64,000 nt of DNA from Cinclus cinclus (GCF_963662255.1 NC_085047.1:10284347-10348346), one strand, 5' to 3'; positions 13,251 through 27,434 are shown, counted from the first letter of the stretch. The notes: generated from the letters alone by a model not told the origin. Numbers and translations are program-made.

Positions 13251-16200
13251 CACCTTTGAAAAGCTACATATCCTTTGACTGACAAAATCTGTAATCATTT
13301 CCATAACCTCCACCCCTCAATACTTTTATGTAGAAGCTATCAGAGGCTTGTATCCTTAGAATCTTGTTATTATTCCAGTTTGAACTTCAAACTCCTGAGT
13401 AGCTGTGCACATCATGGTCACAGATTAAGTACATGAAAATGCAGACTTCTTACAAGATGTTGCACTTTGTGAGCTTATTGAATGACAATCTTTTGGTGAG
13501 GGTGGGTCTGAGCAGAGCACTAATTTTCCTCCCACTGACAATAACACTCTGGTTGCCATCTCTTTAACATGAACACAGTCCAGCACTGAGAGTTTTTAAA
13601 AAAAACATTGACAAGTTAATTCTGGAGGCTCAAACACAGTAACTATGTGAAGCTGTCTGTGTTCTGTGAGGCTACAGTCACATCACCCATGCAAACTCAA
13701 CCACCCTAAAACCAGCTGAAGCTGCAAGATCTCATTCCAGAAAGATGGTGCTAAGGAAGCGCCAAATTCCAGTTCCTAATCCTTCCTGGCACATATTTCA
13801 AATTCTGACCTCATTAAAGCTATGCTGATGCACAACAGCTGGGGCACTGGCACTTGCTGGTTTTAAGAGAGACACAGGGAGGTCTCTGGTAACAACAACT
13901 GCGTTGGCACTGGTTGTGACAAAATTAAAGTGGGACCACATATGAGCTCTGGGAAAGTATTGACCTTACATTTGCAAAATTCACAGTGCTATAAAAATGC
14001 TTTAAAATGTGCCAGAATCACACTTAATGTGCAAGTACGACAAAATTTTCCAAAGATCCTTAATGGAACAATGGCACACATAAACAATTAAAGAGAACTT
14101 TTCACAACATAAATTACCAGCAAGAAACTGTCCCATTTTAGGGATTTGTTGTACTCAGAGCAAAATGTTCTTTTTTGTTATAAACCAACACTTAACCTTT
14201 AAAAATGCTGCTTTCGTTAACACAGGAGGATAGCGAGTCTTAATTTAGTAGGTTGTTACATAAGTATAACAAAAAAAACCAAAAAATAGTCAAAGCACTT
14301 GCATAGAATGTCTGGAGAAAATACCCTGCACTTAGAAATCTATATACTGTGGGGGGAAAAAAAAACAAAACACTGTTCATAGACACAGAGTGTATGTAGG
14401 GCAGCAAAGTGGAACATAGCAAATTGAACTCCAGGAGAGAGAGTGATTTTAAGATCTATTGTCAACATATACTGTAACTCTAAATACTGACAGGTGAATT
14501 TCTGGAAGCTTGGTTGGAATATGTAGTAAATCTAAAAGTCAGAGATAGTAACACATTTCCTGATGTCTTTTGTCTGCGCAAAGGTTTGAAATTCTTGTAC
14601 TATTTCCTTTTCTGCTTTATCTGGTGACTGTGACGATTCATTAACAGTCTTCTAACCACTAAGTTTTTATAAATACATATTCTCTGTATGCAGCTGGAAG
14701 TATAAAAACATTAACAACAGGGAAAATTAATATTTTTTAAAATTAAAAATGTTGGGTTCATGTTTTTATTCACTAAACATTTCAGTGATAAAACTGTTAA
14801 TGCCTTTTACTACTGGATAATATCTTCGAATCTCTTCAAATTTTGTCTTTAGAAATTTTCTAAAATGCTTTTGGTATAAATTGAATTAGCATCATAAGTG
14901 TCCATCCTTGCTTCAAGAGATGAGATTATGTTTTTAAAATAATTTGTGATTTTTAATCAAAAATAATTTGGGTGTGATATATCATTGTCATAACCAGTAA
15001 TTTACACCCCTATGTCATCATTTCTATTGAAAATTATTAGAGTAACATCATCATGGCAAACTATTCTGAAAGTATTTTCCACTTCAAAAAAATCATGATT
15101 ATCCTTAAAAGTGCTTAAAAATCCTGCCTTATATTCTATGTTATTATAATATTGACAGAATGAACAACTTGAAAATGAAGGCAATGAACAGCAAGAAGCT
15201 TCTGTGCATTGTTGAGTTCTAGAGCAGAGGTACTAATTCAGTGAAACCTATCACCATATAAGGAATCCAGTACTCAAGAGTCCTGCTTATTGAGGATTTT
15301 TCAAACTTGTGAGTAGAAATAAGGATGTGAGGCTGGTTTACAAGAGTGGAATGCTGCAGCATTCCTGCAGCATCCAAAATGGCTTGCACATTTTTTGGTT
15401 GTTTCCAGCTACCTCAAATACTACACCATTGTTTACAAATGGAGAAAATCTTGGATCCATGCCCTTGCCACTTGCCTGCATTGGAATTGGATTCTGTGTG
15501 GATAGGTGGATAAAGAGGCCCAAAGTCATTCCTCTGTTTCACAGGCGGAATAGAAGTTGTTTGAGATTTCAGTCAGGAACAACTCTTCTGCTTTGAGGAA
15601 GCCACAACTTTCTCATCTCTGAAGAAGGCCATTTTATATTTTATTTATTTATACTTAAACCCTAATAGTAATATCAGAGTGAAGAAGTATTAAGTCCCCT
15701 GACACAGATGGTGAATGAATGGAAAGCACCAGAGGCATGAAGAAACCCTGGAATTTGTCTTTTTCTATCTGCTTACCTCCTGTATAGCCAAATGCTGTAT
15801 GGCTTACTCAAATGGGAGCAGAACTGCTCAGCTGACTCAAAGCTTTTGCAGTGATACGAGTTTATAATGCACTATTTCCATCTGAAATACTCTCTTCAGT
15901 TGTGTTGAGTTGTGAGTTGTGGTTCTGGGTACTGAGCTGCTGAAGTTTCTGCCTCTTCCAGTGACCACAAAACCATATCCTTGTCCCTCCCAGCTATTTT
16001 TTTAAAATTAAAGGCCAGACTATTTCCTGTGAACAGAGGGCAGTAAGCACATATAACTGCAGCTACCATGACAAACAAATCCATTTTCATGAACTCGTGT
16101 TATTGCTAGCTTGGGCTCGAAGACTTGCTGTCATGATTACCTATCACCCATCATGAGAGGATAATATTAATCTCTAATTAGTTTTGACACTCTCTGAGGG

Positions 16201-16929
16201 ATGAAAAGTGCTATCTAAATCACAAATTTATTCCACCTTAAAAGTAGAAGTGAGAGTGAGAGTTCTGTAAGTCCGTGTTCAAGCAAATGAAGTATGAGCT
16301 ATTCTTTGTTATCTACAGTATGTTCAAAAATCCTCTTTACTTCTTCCTTTTACTTATGAATTTTCTGTATAGCCTCATCCTGTATAGAATACCATTAGCA
16401 TGCTTAAAACCACATCACATAACAAAGACATAAAATTATCTGGAAAGTAAAGCTGGCATTCAGAGTAGTTTCCCAATTAACTTCTATTTTATTGGAAATA
16501 AGAAAAATGCAGATATAAAATCCAAACGCTACTCATAGCAATAATCACAAGAGAGGAATGTGAATAAAAGGTTAATAAGCTGTACATGTATTTGCTTTAG
16601 AGCGTATTCTAGATGTAATTTAGGAGACCAAATTTAGGAGCTTTCATTGTCTATGCAGTCACCAGTGAGAGAAAAGTGCCTCCAAAGTGACATCACACAG
16701 CAGCCTGTAGACTATAAATAAAGCATCCCCCTGCAGATGACAAAGCTATCCCATTTCACCAGTGATAGTGCTAAAGACTCTATTAATCACTGCCTTTTGT
16801 CCACATTTTTGAGAGTAAAGTGTTATTAAGTAATACATTACAATTATTATTTTGACTCTTGCCTCACTTCTATGTGTTAATTATTGGCTTTATGGAGTCC
16901 CTAGAAAACCTTTTTATTTTTCTCCTTAG

Positions 16930-16996
16930 TGTAATACTATATATTAAAATACCTGTGGCTGAGCTGAGAGAAGAGAATCCAGAGGCACCTACTGAG
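16930..16996 (+). other. Candidate short exon, function unknown
   Basis: This 67-bp interval sits between an acceptor-like signal and a donor-like signal. The acceptor side is a pyrimidine-rich tract at 16909-16927 ending in AG at 16928-16929, with a possible branch-point ttaat about 48 nt upstream. The donor side is GAG followed by gtaaat from 16997. One frame is open across the whole interval as one base plus 22 codons. It gives a hydrophobic start and then an acidic, Pro/Glu-rich stretch containing PVAELREENPEAPTE. I do not recognise the protein. Splice-like pairs arise by chance often in 64 kb, and the same frame is also open into both flanks. Confidence 0.15.
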
Positions 16997-17177
16997 GTAA
17001 ATAAAATGCTTCTCCTTGACTGTGATGGCAGAGGGTTCATCCATTCCAACATGACTTTCAAATATTCAGTGTAAGGATTTCTTATAAAATATGATCAAAT
17101 TATGTTCATGCTAAAATATTTTTCCAGCTTATTATAAAATACTTCTTATTTTCTTATATTAAAATATTATAAGTTGT

Positions 17178-17200
17178 TTTTTCATTTTTCAAATGAAAAA
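17178..17200. repeat. Short perfect inverted repeat
   Basis: Ten-base arms, tttttcattt at 17178-17187 and aaatgaaaaa at 17191-17200, flank a 3-nt spacer. The repeat is AT-rich, so chance is likely. No flanking element is seen. Confidence 0.8.
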
Positions 17201-19751
17201 TTAGTTAGTGTTAGCATGTCAGTCACCAGTGGTAGATTTTACCAGACAAACAGTCAGATAAAAGTAGCAGTAAACCAAGGACATCTGTTTTGTGTGCTCT
17301 TCAGGCACTTTATATACTGAGAAATGGAGAAAAGGTGATTGATTTCCAGAATAAGAAATGCTATTAAGGAGATTCTGATCTTCATCATGTGACTTATTTT
17401 GCATGACATTAAAACAAATAATCCAATCATACTGGAGCTGTAACAGCAATCATGTGATGTCCATCATAGTAGATGTGAGGTTCCTATTCCCATAGCAACA
17501 TCTGTAGCACTCACGCTAATCACTTTAAATTAACCTTGATATGAAAAAATGCCCTGGGGATAATGCTGTTGTTGTGGTAGTTCACATGAGTAGCACGATT
17601 TTCTAATAAAACTTCAGAGCAAAAATAAGGGTGATAATGAGATGTCCTGTTAGGACATTTTTTTTAATAAGCTTCAGTTAAACCAATACATTAGTATCAG
17701 GATAATTATGAATATCATAGATAACGAGCTGTCTTATTGATTACTGCCCTTTCATAATTCACTGTGGTTAATTTAGAGTGCGCACACAAACCAAACAACT
17801 TAAAAGGCACAAACCTGACATGGTACTGAAAACATAACTTTATATTTTAATTCTTCACCTCTTCTTAAATGAGAATATAATAAGACCAAGCATGTCTACT
17901 AGTGTCTTCTGGTGAGATCCACACATTGCATGTATTAAGGCACAAGCCTGTGTGACTTCAGCACAACACAAGAAGGCTTCACATTTCGAGCTGAGCTTCT
18001 CTGGTGGGAAGTCGTCAGCTTAAAAGAGCAGAGCATGTACAGACAATTTCACACAGTGGTTGTTACTCCTTGAGCTGAAGATTTCCAAACTTTTCCAAAT
18101 TTTATAATGAGAAGTCTTTGCACACGTGAATATATCCTTACACGAGAAGTATCTTAAGAGCCTGCTGGAAGATGCAGATGTGCATATATGGCAAATGTCC
18201 CCATAGCAGAAATACATTTGGGCTCCTGGAGACAACTGACAAGTGAAATTAACTGTTGAAAATGCTCCAAGCAGTGCTGTTTTGAATGCTAAAATTCAAG
18301 ATGCGCAGAGAACCTTAAGGCAATAAGGTCCCCCATCATGCTGGCCACCCTCTGCTAGGGGTGGTGTGGAAAGGATCCTGTCAGGCACTTCAACCAGTCC
18401 TGGAGATCCTGGAGAAGGAGCCTGCATGGAGGCACCCCTACATGGAGGCAGCCCCACTACAAAAAAAAGCCCTACCCCAGTCCAGTTTCTGGGCTGCCTT
18501 CCTTGCTTTTAGTTTTCTTTCCTGCCTTATAGTTAAATGTTAGTGTTTATTTTATATGCATATATTGTTATTACATCAAGGTTAAAAGCCTGTATTTCAC
18601 AGTAGCTTTAAAATATGACACTGTGGCATCCTACTGCCTTATTTTATGGTGGCTAGTTTTAATTAGAGAAGGAAATATACAGCATTATTAGTCTACCAGA
18701 CGAATGGCTATACTGCTTTCCAGTTAACACCAGCTAGCTGTTAGGTTAACAAGGGAATGCAATATAAGGTGGGTGCCTGTAACAATCACAGCAACCCAAT
18801 GTAAAAATTTTTCTTTTCAGCTCTTCTTCCAAATCGCTAGCCTTGGAGCAAGCAAGGCTATTTAATGACTTCTCTTTTCTACCCCAATAATTCCATCCTG
18901 TGGAATTAAAATTGATTTTCTTTTAGCTCATGAAGATCCAGTGTTGGCTGTCTTTTCCCTGATGCAAAGCCAAGGGAACGCTGGGGAGCCTGTCCATAAA
19001 CTTAGTGGACATTGAGTCAACACATAAATATGCACCAGTGACAATGACAGAAAATGGGAACAGCAGTATTTTGACTCTCAGCAGGGAATCTCAGTCTAAG
19101 AAAGCAGTGCCAAAGGCTTTTCATAGTCAAGCTATTGAGAAAGTAAGAGACTCAGTGTGAGCTGGAGTTTCTTGTTGTTAATGAGCCATCTCTACAGCTT
19201 AAAACACAAACTTCAGTGGTGAAATTGCACCATCAGCAGCAGTGCCCTGGAGCCTGAGTAAACCTGAGCTGCCAGCCAAAGCCCTGGTCTGCTTTCCTCC
19301 TGCTGTGCCCAATGATTACTGATTCAGCTGAAACCCTCTCTGTCCACCTCACTTCAAACTCAACTTTTCCTCTGCTCCCAGTCTTCCTGGGTCATACAGG
19401 GAGCCTAACTTCTCCACCATTAATGCAGCAATACCAGAGTGTAAGGGAATTTTTATTGGTACATATCTCAGGCAGGAACTTTTGTGTATCAAAGTGGTTG
19501 TGGGGTGAGATTTTGAACCACCTCAAAGAAATTAGCAAGTCCCCAATGTTTCCGTCACTACTTGAAGCATTGACATTCAGTGCTGATGTGAGATGTGGAT
19601 TTTTCAATCAAAATGATAAGACCCTTTTTTACTTCTTAAAAAGCTCCAAAATTTCTGGACTGAAATTTTGATAAGGTTTTGCTGTTTTCACGTACACAAA
19701 AGAAATCACAGGTTTTAACTTAGATGTCATTCCCTGGGCATGAAAAATTAT

Positions 19752-19774
19752 TAATAAATAAATAAATAAATAAA
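19752..19774. repeat. (TAAA)n microsatellite
   Basis: About five consecutive TAAA units, imperfect at the left edge. Confidence 0.88.
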
Positions 19775-21172
19775 GTTGCCTTCACCTGTCTTATCTTTCA
19801 TTTTCTAGGAAAAAAAAAGTCCAAACACTTTTTAATATCTACTAGAATAATTACAAATCTTAAAAGAAAATTTTCCAAAAGTTCAATTTCTGAGCCTTAA
19901 TACACACAAATAAAAGATTATATAGTTGATATATAAAACCAAGCTCTGAAGTTTAACTTGTAAGCTCCTTGGAGCCAAGAACTGATCACATTTATCTGTA
20001 AAGCAACACACATACTTCCCAGTTTTCTATGAACAGCAAAGTAGCAGTGGGCTCTTTTTGAGGACATAACAAGGATGGATTTGTTTTGTTAGATTTCTTC
20101 TTTATTGGGTTAAGACAAATGAAAGCTAGAAAAACTCAGTTGCTATCAGATAACAAAGTGCAAATTCTCACAACAACACACATCCATTTAAATATTTTTT
20201 AAAAAATAAAACCAGTTTTCTGCTTGTTTGTTTCTTTGCTCGAATAAAATGGTTCCTGTGATTTGAACCCCTTCTTCCCGCATGTGGAGAGCAATACCAG
20301 TTGCACAGAAGACTGTACCAAAAAAAATACCTGTTTTATTTGGCAACATTAGAATTATGTGGATGTTGATATGGTTAGCAAAATGCAAATACACCAAATT
20401 TTTGTTGTTAAGGTATATGATCTTTTTGTACCATTTTCAATTCTCTGAGCATACAAAGCAGTTGTTTTTCCCTCCTTTTTCATTACCTGCAACACACTTT
20501 CTCTGATAGATGACCTTTTAAAAATATTGATAATGCCACCATTGCTATTGTGACCTGCCAGAGGGACTGTGTAATTTGACAAGAATGAGAGATTTGCCCT
20601 GACTGACAAAGTAAATAAATTTTGTGAGGAGAACGTGACTGTGTGTTTACTTTGGCTTCAGGCAGACTCTTGCATTTCAAGTGAGTGCTGTATGAAACAG
20701 TACTCAGAAGTTTTGGTGGAGTTCTTATTGGCAAGTCCTCCCTGAGACTGTTGCATCCTGGAAAATGTGTCTGTGCCCCAAAGAAATGCTAGTGAATTAT
20801 TAAACAAAAATAAACTTTGGAAAATCCATCTCTAAGTGGTATGTATTTTCTGAGCGAGTCTAGTACTGGAACTGTTCTTTCCTGGGTGGCCAGTGAACTG
20901 CTGTGAAGTCATAATTTATAAATCATTAATGTTTGCAAAAGATGTTCTCTAGGACAAAATATATGCATTGTTGGCAGTAGAGTGAGAAAAAGCGCATGTA
21001 GGTAAAAAAAGTAGGACAGGAGTAGATGCAGATGGAAAAACAGGACAGGAAATCATAAAGAAGAGCTTTGCACTGATATGATGAAAATTTAGCAGTCAGG
21101 TTTCCCTTCATGTTTTTGTTCTGATTATCTTACCACCATGAAAATAAATTGTTGATCTTGATACAGATGAAA

Positions 21173-21198
21173 GGGGGGGGGGGGGGGGGGGGGGGGGG
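21173..21198 (+). repeat. Poly(G) run, 26 bp
   Basis: There are 26 consecutive G residues, preceded by gaaa and followed by tgaaatg. Poly(G) of this length is rare in vertebrate DNA and can form G-quadruplexes. Length error in sequencing or assembly is also plausible. Confidence 0.9.
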
Positions 21199-22830
21199 TG
21201 AAATGTGTCAGGAGTATCCAGCAAGAAAAGTAGATAATTTGTCAAGACAGCACAATTTTCAATAAATACACACAACAGAAGACAAATCTCAGAAGCTTCT
21301 ATATATAGGTAATAATTTCAAATTAAGTGCATTTTACAAACCTTTTCCTAAAATGGGACTAATCCCTACCAACAGAGTAGAAGATCCAGACCATTACAGT
21401 AAGAGAGTTGAAATAAAAAGGAATAGCCTCACTCTAAGTCCATCTTTACAAATAACAGCCAAATCATTCCTACATGCTACTGCTTCTTGCAGCATCACCT
21501 GTGCACAACCCAAGGCTGATCTCTCAGACAGATGAGGCTTTTTGCAGATAATATGTACTAATAAAACCATTCAATGTTACACTCAGGCACTAGGCAATCT
21601 GCTTAAGATTTGATTCCTAGATCAAACAAATTGATATTGCATGGCAATTATATATGCTTTGTTCTGAACTCTACATGGTGCATAATAATCACATATGCTC
21701 TTGCTCAGTGTCTTGTCACTTGAGTTAAGTCATCAAAAGAGTGGGTCAGAAACAGTACAGCTAGAGCTGAAAATATATTTGTCTGTGTCACCTTCACACC
21801 ATATGTGTAATTTTACTATTATTTATTCCACTTTTCTAGTACTTGCTAAAATGCTTTCTGCAGATGATGTCAGGAGAGGAGCACAGCCACAGATCCTTAT
21901 GCTCCTCAGGGTCTTCCACCATCAACAACCAACAGCAGTTACTAAGTACATGCCAAAATGTTCATTTTATTCCTAATGGGAGCCCCAGCACGTGTGTTTC
22001 TTTAGCTTCACTTTTCTACAGATGCAGAGATCAAAAAGAGAATCTCAGTGTCCAAGACTACTGTAGGAAATAAACCGGGGAGGCAGATGATGAGATAATC
22101 AAAGGGACAAATAATTAGGTCTCTAAAATGCTTGAATTGTTTCCCTATAGCGAGGCTATATGGGGTGGTTCAGCATTTTACAGGCCATTCATAAAAGAAT
22201 AAATTTCACTTTTGAACTGCTATTCCCTTAAAAAATGCCTGTTTTATGCATCAAATACTTTGTTATCACACTGGATAACCAAACCTCCAAAATAAGTTTT
22301 TATGGTGGGCTGACCTTGACTGAATGTCAGGTACCCATCAAGCCTCTCTATCAGTCCCCTCCTCAGAAGGATGGGGGTGGAGAAAAACAATATGGATTAT
22401 AAAACAACTCATGGGTCAAGATAAAGGCAGTTTAATAAAGCAAAATCAAAGTTCATGTACAAAAGCAAAGGAAAACAAAATAATTAATTTTCAAACAGAA
22501 TCAGACAAGGCATATGAAACCCCTGTTGCTTTTGAATACTTATTATCACGGTATTTACCCACAGTATTTAGGTTCTATGTGCTTTTATAAACATGCATTC
22601 TCTCTGACTCTGGGGATTCCTTTTTTTTTTTAGATTTGTGAACTTGAAGAATTATCTGTGAGCCTACATTTTTGAGACTGTTGTCAGAAAAGAAACAGTA
22701 CAGCACAAGAACCTCATAGAATCCACTCATCTCTAAACAACCCCTACTAAAGGTATACACATGTATATGAATTTGAAGGCAAAATTGGAAGGGTCAATAT
22801 GGTTTCTTATGTGTTCAAGACCTCTGTATT

Positions 22831-22845
22831 AAAAAAAAAAAAAAA
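22831..22845. repeat. Poly(A) run, 15 bp
   Basis: Plain A homopolymer after 'ctctgtatt'. There is no associated element. Confidence 0.9.
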
Positions 22846-24034
22846 CAGCCTTAGACTTGGATGAACTGTACTTTTAATTTTCCACCAATATTAACGTTCT
22901 GCCATTGTAAGAATATTTGAGAGAATGGAACACTCAATTCTTATTAGTATTCCATTCCATGCAGTAACAGAGCAATGAATAATAACTAGTATATTCTTTG
23001 AAAAGCATTTTCAAAAGGATTCAGCAGTTCAGGAGACTCATATGACTTCAGGAGAAGGATGTTTGGTCAGGCCTTAGAAAAATACCTCATACCACCCTTT
23101 TTTACCTTCTCCCAGCAACACAAAGAGTGGAATCCTGGCTCTATATAATGCTGTGGGAACGTTGCTACTGACTTCATCAGAGATAAAATTGTTTTTATCA
23201 GAGTCCATTTAGGCTCGTTATGGAAATGATGACAAATATGAGGAAACTCCAGTTATTCTAATTATTCACTGCTCTCTTCAAGAGAGATGGGAAATCAAGG
23301 CAAAAAGTATTGGACACTGAATAGAATTATTTAAGAAATCAGAGGTGCAGCCTTTTTTCCTACTTATTATTCCTGTTTGGAATGGTTTTGTTTTTATGGT
23401 GATGTTGTTGTTGATGTTTTACACAAAAGGAAAAACTACTGACAGAGAAATAGTTGAATGGTTGATGTAGAGTCTGTTTTAACCCTGGCCTGTCAACAAA
23501 CAGGGAGTGCAGGTAGACTCATTGTCTAAATAGTATTTTCACAATGTAGGATGTGATGAGAAGAATAACAAAGAACACATCAGGAATATTTTACTATGGT
23601 TTGACTGCAAAAACCTCTTGGACGCTCTTCTTGCCCTTGTTCAGGTATGACAGAGCTGCCTATCCAGGAGAAGGTATCCAGTAAAGTAAAGAAAGAAGGG
23701 ATTTTCACAGGTCAGGACGTGCAGACAACACCGCTGACACAGGCTGGTGATCTCTAGAAAGCCCAGAGATGCAGCCCTGTGGAGCTCATCAGGCAGAAAC
23801 AGGAGGTGTGAGGTGGCATTAACACCAGAGAGCTCATTATCCTGTGAAAATCTGTCACTAGCTGAAAAAAAAAGACTTGCTTGCATAAAGTAGATTTTTT
23901 ACCAGCATTCTACAAGATGGGCAACATTTGATTTTATAAGAGCTGGAGTTACAACTAAAAGCTTGGAAGGCTTCTAGCAACTGCCAAAAGAGGAGAGCAG
24001 TGACACTGCTGCAAAGCTGGGCCTTTTCAGCCAC

Positions 24035-24052
24035 TTTTTTTTTTTTTTTTTT
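24035..24052. repeat. Poly(T) run, 18 bp
   Basis: Plain T homopolymer. It could be the reverse complement of an old poly(A) tail, but no retroposed body is recognised to its right. Confidence 0.9.
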
Positions 24053-25537
24053 AAGTACAAATTAATCAACAGAGTGGCTCCTAATATCTCATACTCATTT
24101 CAGATCAGGTGGAGCCCAACATTTTTTCCCAAACAAAATGGGTTGAGTTGGACTGAGTAATTTTCACACCTTATCTACAATATATCCCATCCTAAATCTA
24201 AGAAAACTCTACATACACTGTTTGCTTGCACAGTGTATTTCTTCATTGCAACACCATGCAAACTGCACTTCTGGGTATCATCTTCCTATTTGTCAAAAGT
24301 AGCTAAAAAGAAGAATTGCAAACTGAATGTTATGTAGGCTCACTTTCATCCTTTATCTCAGATATAACTGGGCTTTCCTGGATTTCTCTTACAGAAGAAC
24401 TGGCTAAGGCTAGAAATTTCTCTCTTCCACTCCCAAGCTGGGGCAAAAAAAACAAACAGAAAGGTTTGGTTTTTTTAAAAAAATTAGACGTTCAGGAGCC
24501 TTGTGTGTCACAATCAGTTTAATACCAACGACTGAAATCCAGAATTTGGTGCTCATATGTTTCTTCATATGCTGGGCTCTTTGATCAAATTACGTCTACG
24601 CTGCATCATCTTAAAAGAGATTATTTTCCCTCATTCAAAGGACAGATGTAGCAGAGCCAGGAACCTTATGCAGAATCATATGGATTTGAGTGTAGCTCAC
24701 TGGACACACTCTGGCACCCCCAACAAGGTAAAATTTGCAAGTGAAACTATTCAGACAGAACTTTAAACTTTGGTTCAAAGAAAAATCATGCCAAAATTGA
24801 CATTTTCCCATAGAAAGGCTCAACTTTAAAAGCAAACCACAGATCCTCAGTGGGAAAACACAATTTCTGATTAGCTTTACTAATTATTAGTGGCTCAACA
24901 AATAAAACTGTAAAATATTATGCCTTACTTTTGCTTCACTAAAGTTACACATTTCTGCATCCTAGCAGATGCATGTGCTACTGACCTTTTATTGAACTTT
25001 TATGCAGACCTAGTTTCTAGTAGGACTGTAGAACAAAGTTTGTTGATGAGTTTTATATCCTAGCCATGAATTATCAGTCCAACACCAGGTACTCCTATCT
25101 CTTGTCTTTGGGGAAGCACAACTTCACATGCACATGGCTGTGATTAAAAATTATAAATTAGATTTTTTTTATTAATATTTTCTGATTTCTGACTTATGTT
25201 TGAGAAATGACTAGGCAATACCCAAGCAGAACCAGCAAAAATTAAATTACCACCTACACTAGTAGTGTGGTCAGATGAACCACAAATCTCTATAAGACTG
25301 TAAAAGTATGAAAGTATCAAACCAATCATAATGATTTGTTTTATTTATTTAGGGCAAGAACTCTGTAAATGCCAAAGGAAAATGACCCTTGGTCTATCTA
25401 TCACAGGGTATTAACTCTGAGAACATACCTTACTGGAATAAATCCAGTAAAATGATGGAATATTTTACCAGACAGAGTCACACAGGGTCTGAGGACAAGT
25501 TAGGTGTTTCCTTTTTCTATAGTTTTTCTACCTTTTA

Positions 25538-25553
25538 AAAAAAAAAAAAAAAT
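25538..25553. repeat. Poly(A) run, about 16 bp
   Basis: A homopolymer between 'ccttttta' and 'ttctttg'. There is no associated element. Confidence 0.85.
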
Positions 25554-26243
25554 TCTTTGTGTCTCTATGTGTCCATTACCTATGCTCTTATTAGGATTAT
25601 ACCATTTTTTTATTCATGCTACACTGTGGTTTTCTTATTTCTCCACAATTGCCTTCTGGCCATGGCCCTTAATGCCTGCTCCAGATCCAGGGAATATCTG
25701 TATTGGAATAATGCCCCTGTCCTGCCTCAAGGACCAACCTAAGGAATAATCAACAAATGAGTTAAACCAACCTTTAGGCCATCTTAAAATAGTCTGGTGA
25801 AACAGTGGAATATATTCTATAAATAAGTACATATAATCTGATAGATGGGTATTTTCATACTTTTAGTAGGAGCAATAGTTAAAAAAAATATCAGGAGAGG
25901 AAATCCTACTTTTTTCTCCCTCTTTCCAATGGCATCATAGCAGTAGGACAAGCATATGGTTTTGCTCATCTCTGTGCATCCTTTGTACCAAATGAGAATT
26001 TTCAGTGAAATAAAAGACAAAATGTCCTTGCTCCTGCCATGCATGTCAGAGGGAAGCCTCAAGTAAAGTCAGCAGAGGGCTCTGCATTGCTTCAGTAGAG
26101 GTAAGATGCAGGATGGCCCACACCAACACTATAAAAAAAAATTGTTACTGTATTAACAGTTGTATATGTAGGGAGGAAGAAGAGGGATGTTCAAAATTAT
26201 GAAGTCAACGATTTTGGATGCTGACTTTATTTTTCCTTAATAT

Positions 26244-26279
26244 AAGCTTTTTTAAAAAAATAAAAAAATAAAAAAGCTT
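26244..26279. repeat. AT-rich inverted repeat
   Basis: Ten-base arms, aagctttttt at 26244-26253 and aaaaaagctt at 26270-26279, are separated by an A-rich spacer of 16 nt containing two T's. Both arms end in AAGCTT. It could extrude as a cruciform, but AT-rich chance palindromes are common. Confidence 0.8.
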
Positions 26280-27434
26280 TGATCTTAAAAATGCTGCAAG
26301 CCTAACAGATTTTACTGATTTTTAGACATTCTTTAAGCTATAGGAAATAGCTCAGGGGTGTATTACTAGACTTCCAATTCTGAAAATCCTTTCCATGACA
26401 ATTGTGTTTGGGCTTCCAAAGTTTGTTACCCTGATTTTCAAAGACATTTAACACAAAACTCCAAGGACTGTTCACCTTGGAGACAGAGGGTGAAGTCGGA
26501 ACCAGCTGTGGGTAATAACATTTATGAGGAGCAGACCACTAATTTGTATGCCTAGAAATGGACAGCAATTTAAATTAAATGTAGGTACCAACACTAGAAA
26601 AGGATCTGCCCTGGATCACAAACATGAAAAAGACTCTAGGGATGCCATTAACTGAATTGACCTCTTGTGTGCATAATTGGCACTAAGGCCAAAAAAGCCA
26701 GCAACTGTCCCTTTTGAAATTTAATTTAGTAAGGACAATAGATGATGGTTTTGTTATGAACTTTTGATTACTATGAAAACACTGATTGCATGGCCTGTTT
26801 CCTTAGAAACTAACCAAAAGGTGACACATTCTGTTGACTTTCTATTATACATTCATAACATCATCCCTCAATTTTATGTCATAAAGAATTTATGTAGGAC
26901 ATTAATCATGCAAAACCATTAAATTGTTATCTCATTTCAGCGATAATTGTTTACTGCTATAAATGGCTCATGTTTTGTTCCAACGGTTGGACTGTGACTA
27001 AAATGTATCCTCAGAGCAATGTTGGCAAAGAAGATTAACTTCTTCAGAGAAAGAGCTATGAAAGTAAGGGAGCATTTTATGACTGTGTATGAGATAATAT
27101 GACTTGTAAAAACTTGGAAATTCAATCACCAAGTGGACCAAATGAAGCAGTGGCAATGAGAAACCTGACCTGCTCACAGCTTTGGGCATCTGATCAAGAG
27201 CTCTAGGCAAAGGGTCTTGCAAAATCCTCATGTTAATAATGCACCTGGCCCCTTTCCCAAAATATAATGAAGACAGCATAATTTTTTCCCCTTTTTATAA
27301 TTGCTTAAAACAATGTCAGCTGAATATAATAAAAATGAATTATGAAATATGCATGCAATTATAAAGAAAACACAGACTGAAAACTAAAAGTCAAGCATTT
27401 AAAGAAAGGAATGTTCATGAAAAAACAGCAAACC

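Larger units (their letters stand above)
13001..20000. other. Gene-free sequence, one weak exon candidate
   Basis: No gene is recognised. The stretch contains a CCTT microsatellite, a 67-bp splice-bounded candidate exon at 16930-16996 (listed separately), a hairpin at 17178-17200 and a TAAA microsatellite near 19.76 kb. A GC-richer patch at about 18300-18500 holds two copies of catggaggca (18425-18434 and 18441-18450) and resembles no element I know. A 119-codon plus-strand frame at 19312-19671 shows no recognisable domain. Confidence 0.55.
20001..26000. other. Gene-free sequence with homopolymer runs
   Basis: No gene or interspersed repeat is recognised. The stretch contains a 26-G run near 21.18 kb, A runs near 22.84 and 25.54 kb and a T run near 24.04 kb. 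The patch at 23640-23880 is somewhat richer in GC but unassignable. Short frames on both strands show no domain. Nothing else stands out. Confidence 0.6.

Noticed and set aside
19312..19671. 119-codon plus-strand frame
   Set aside because: No domain, no splice signals and an overlapping open frame on the other strand. Taken as chance.
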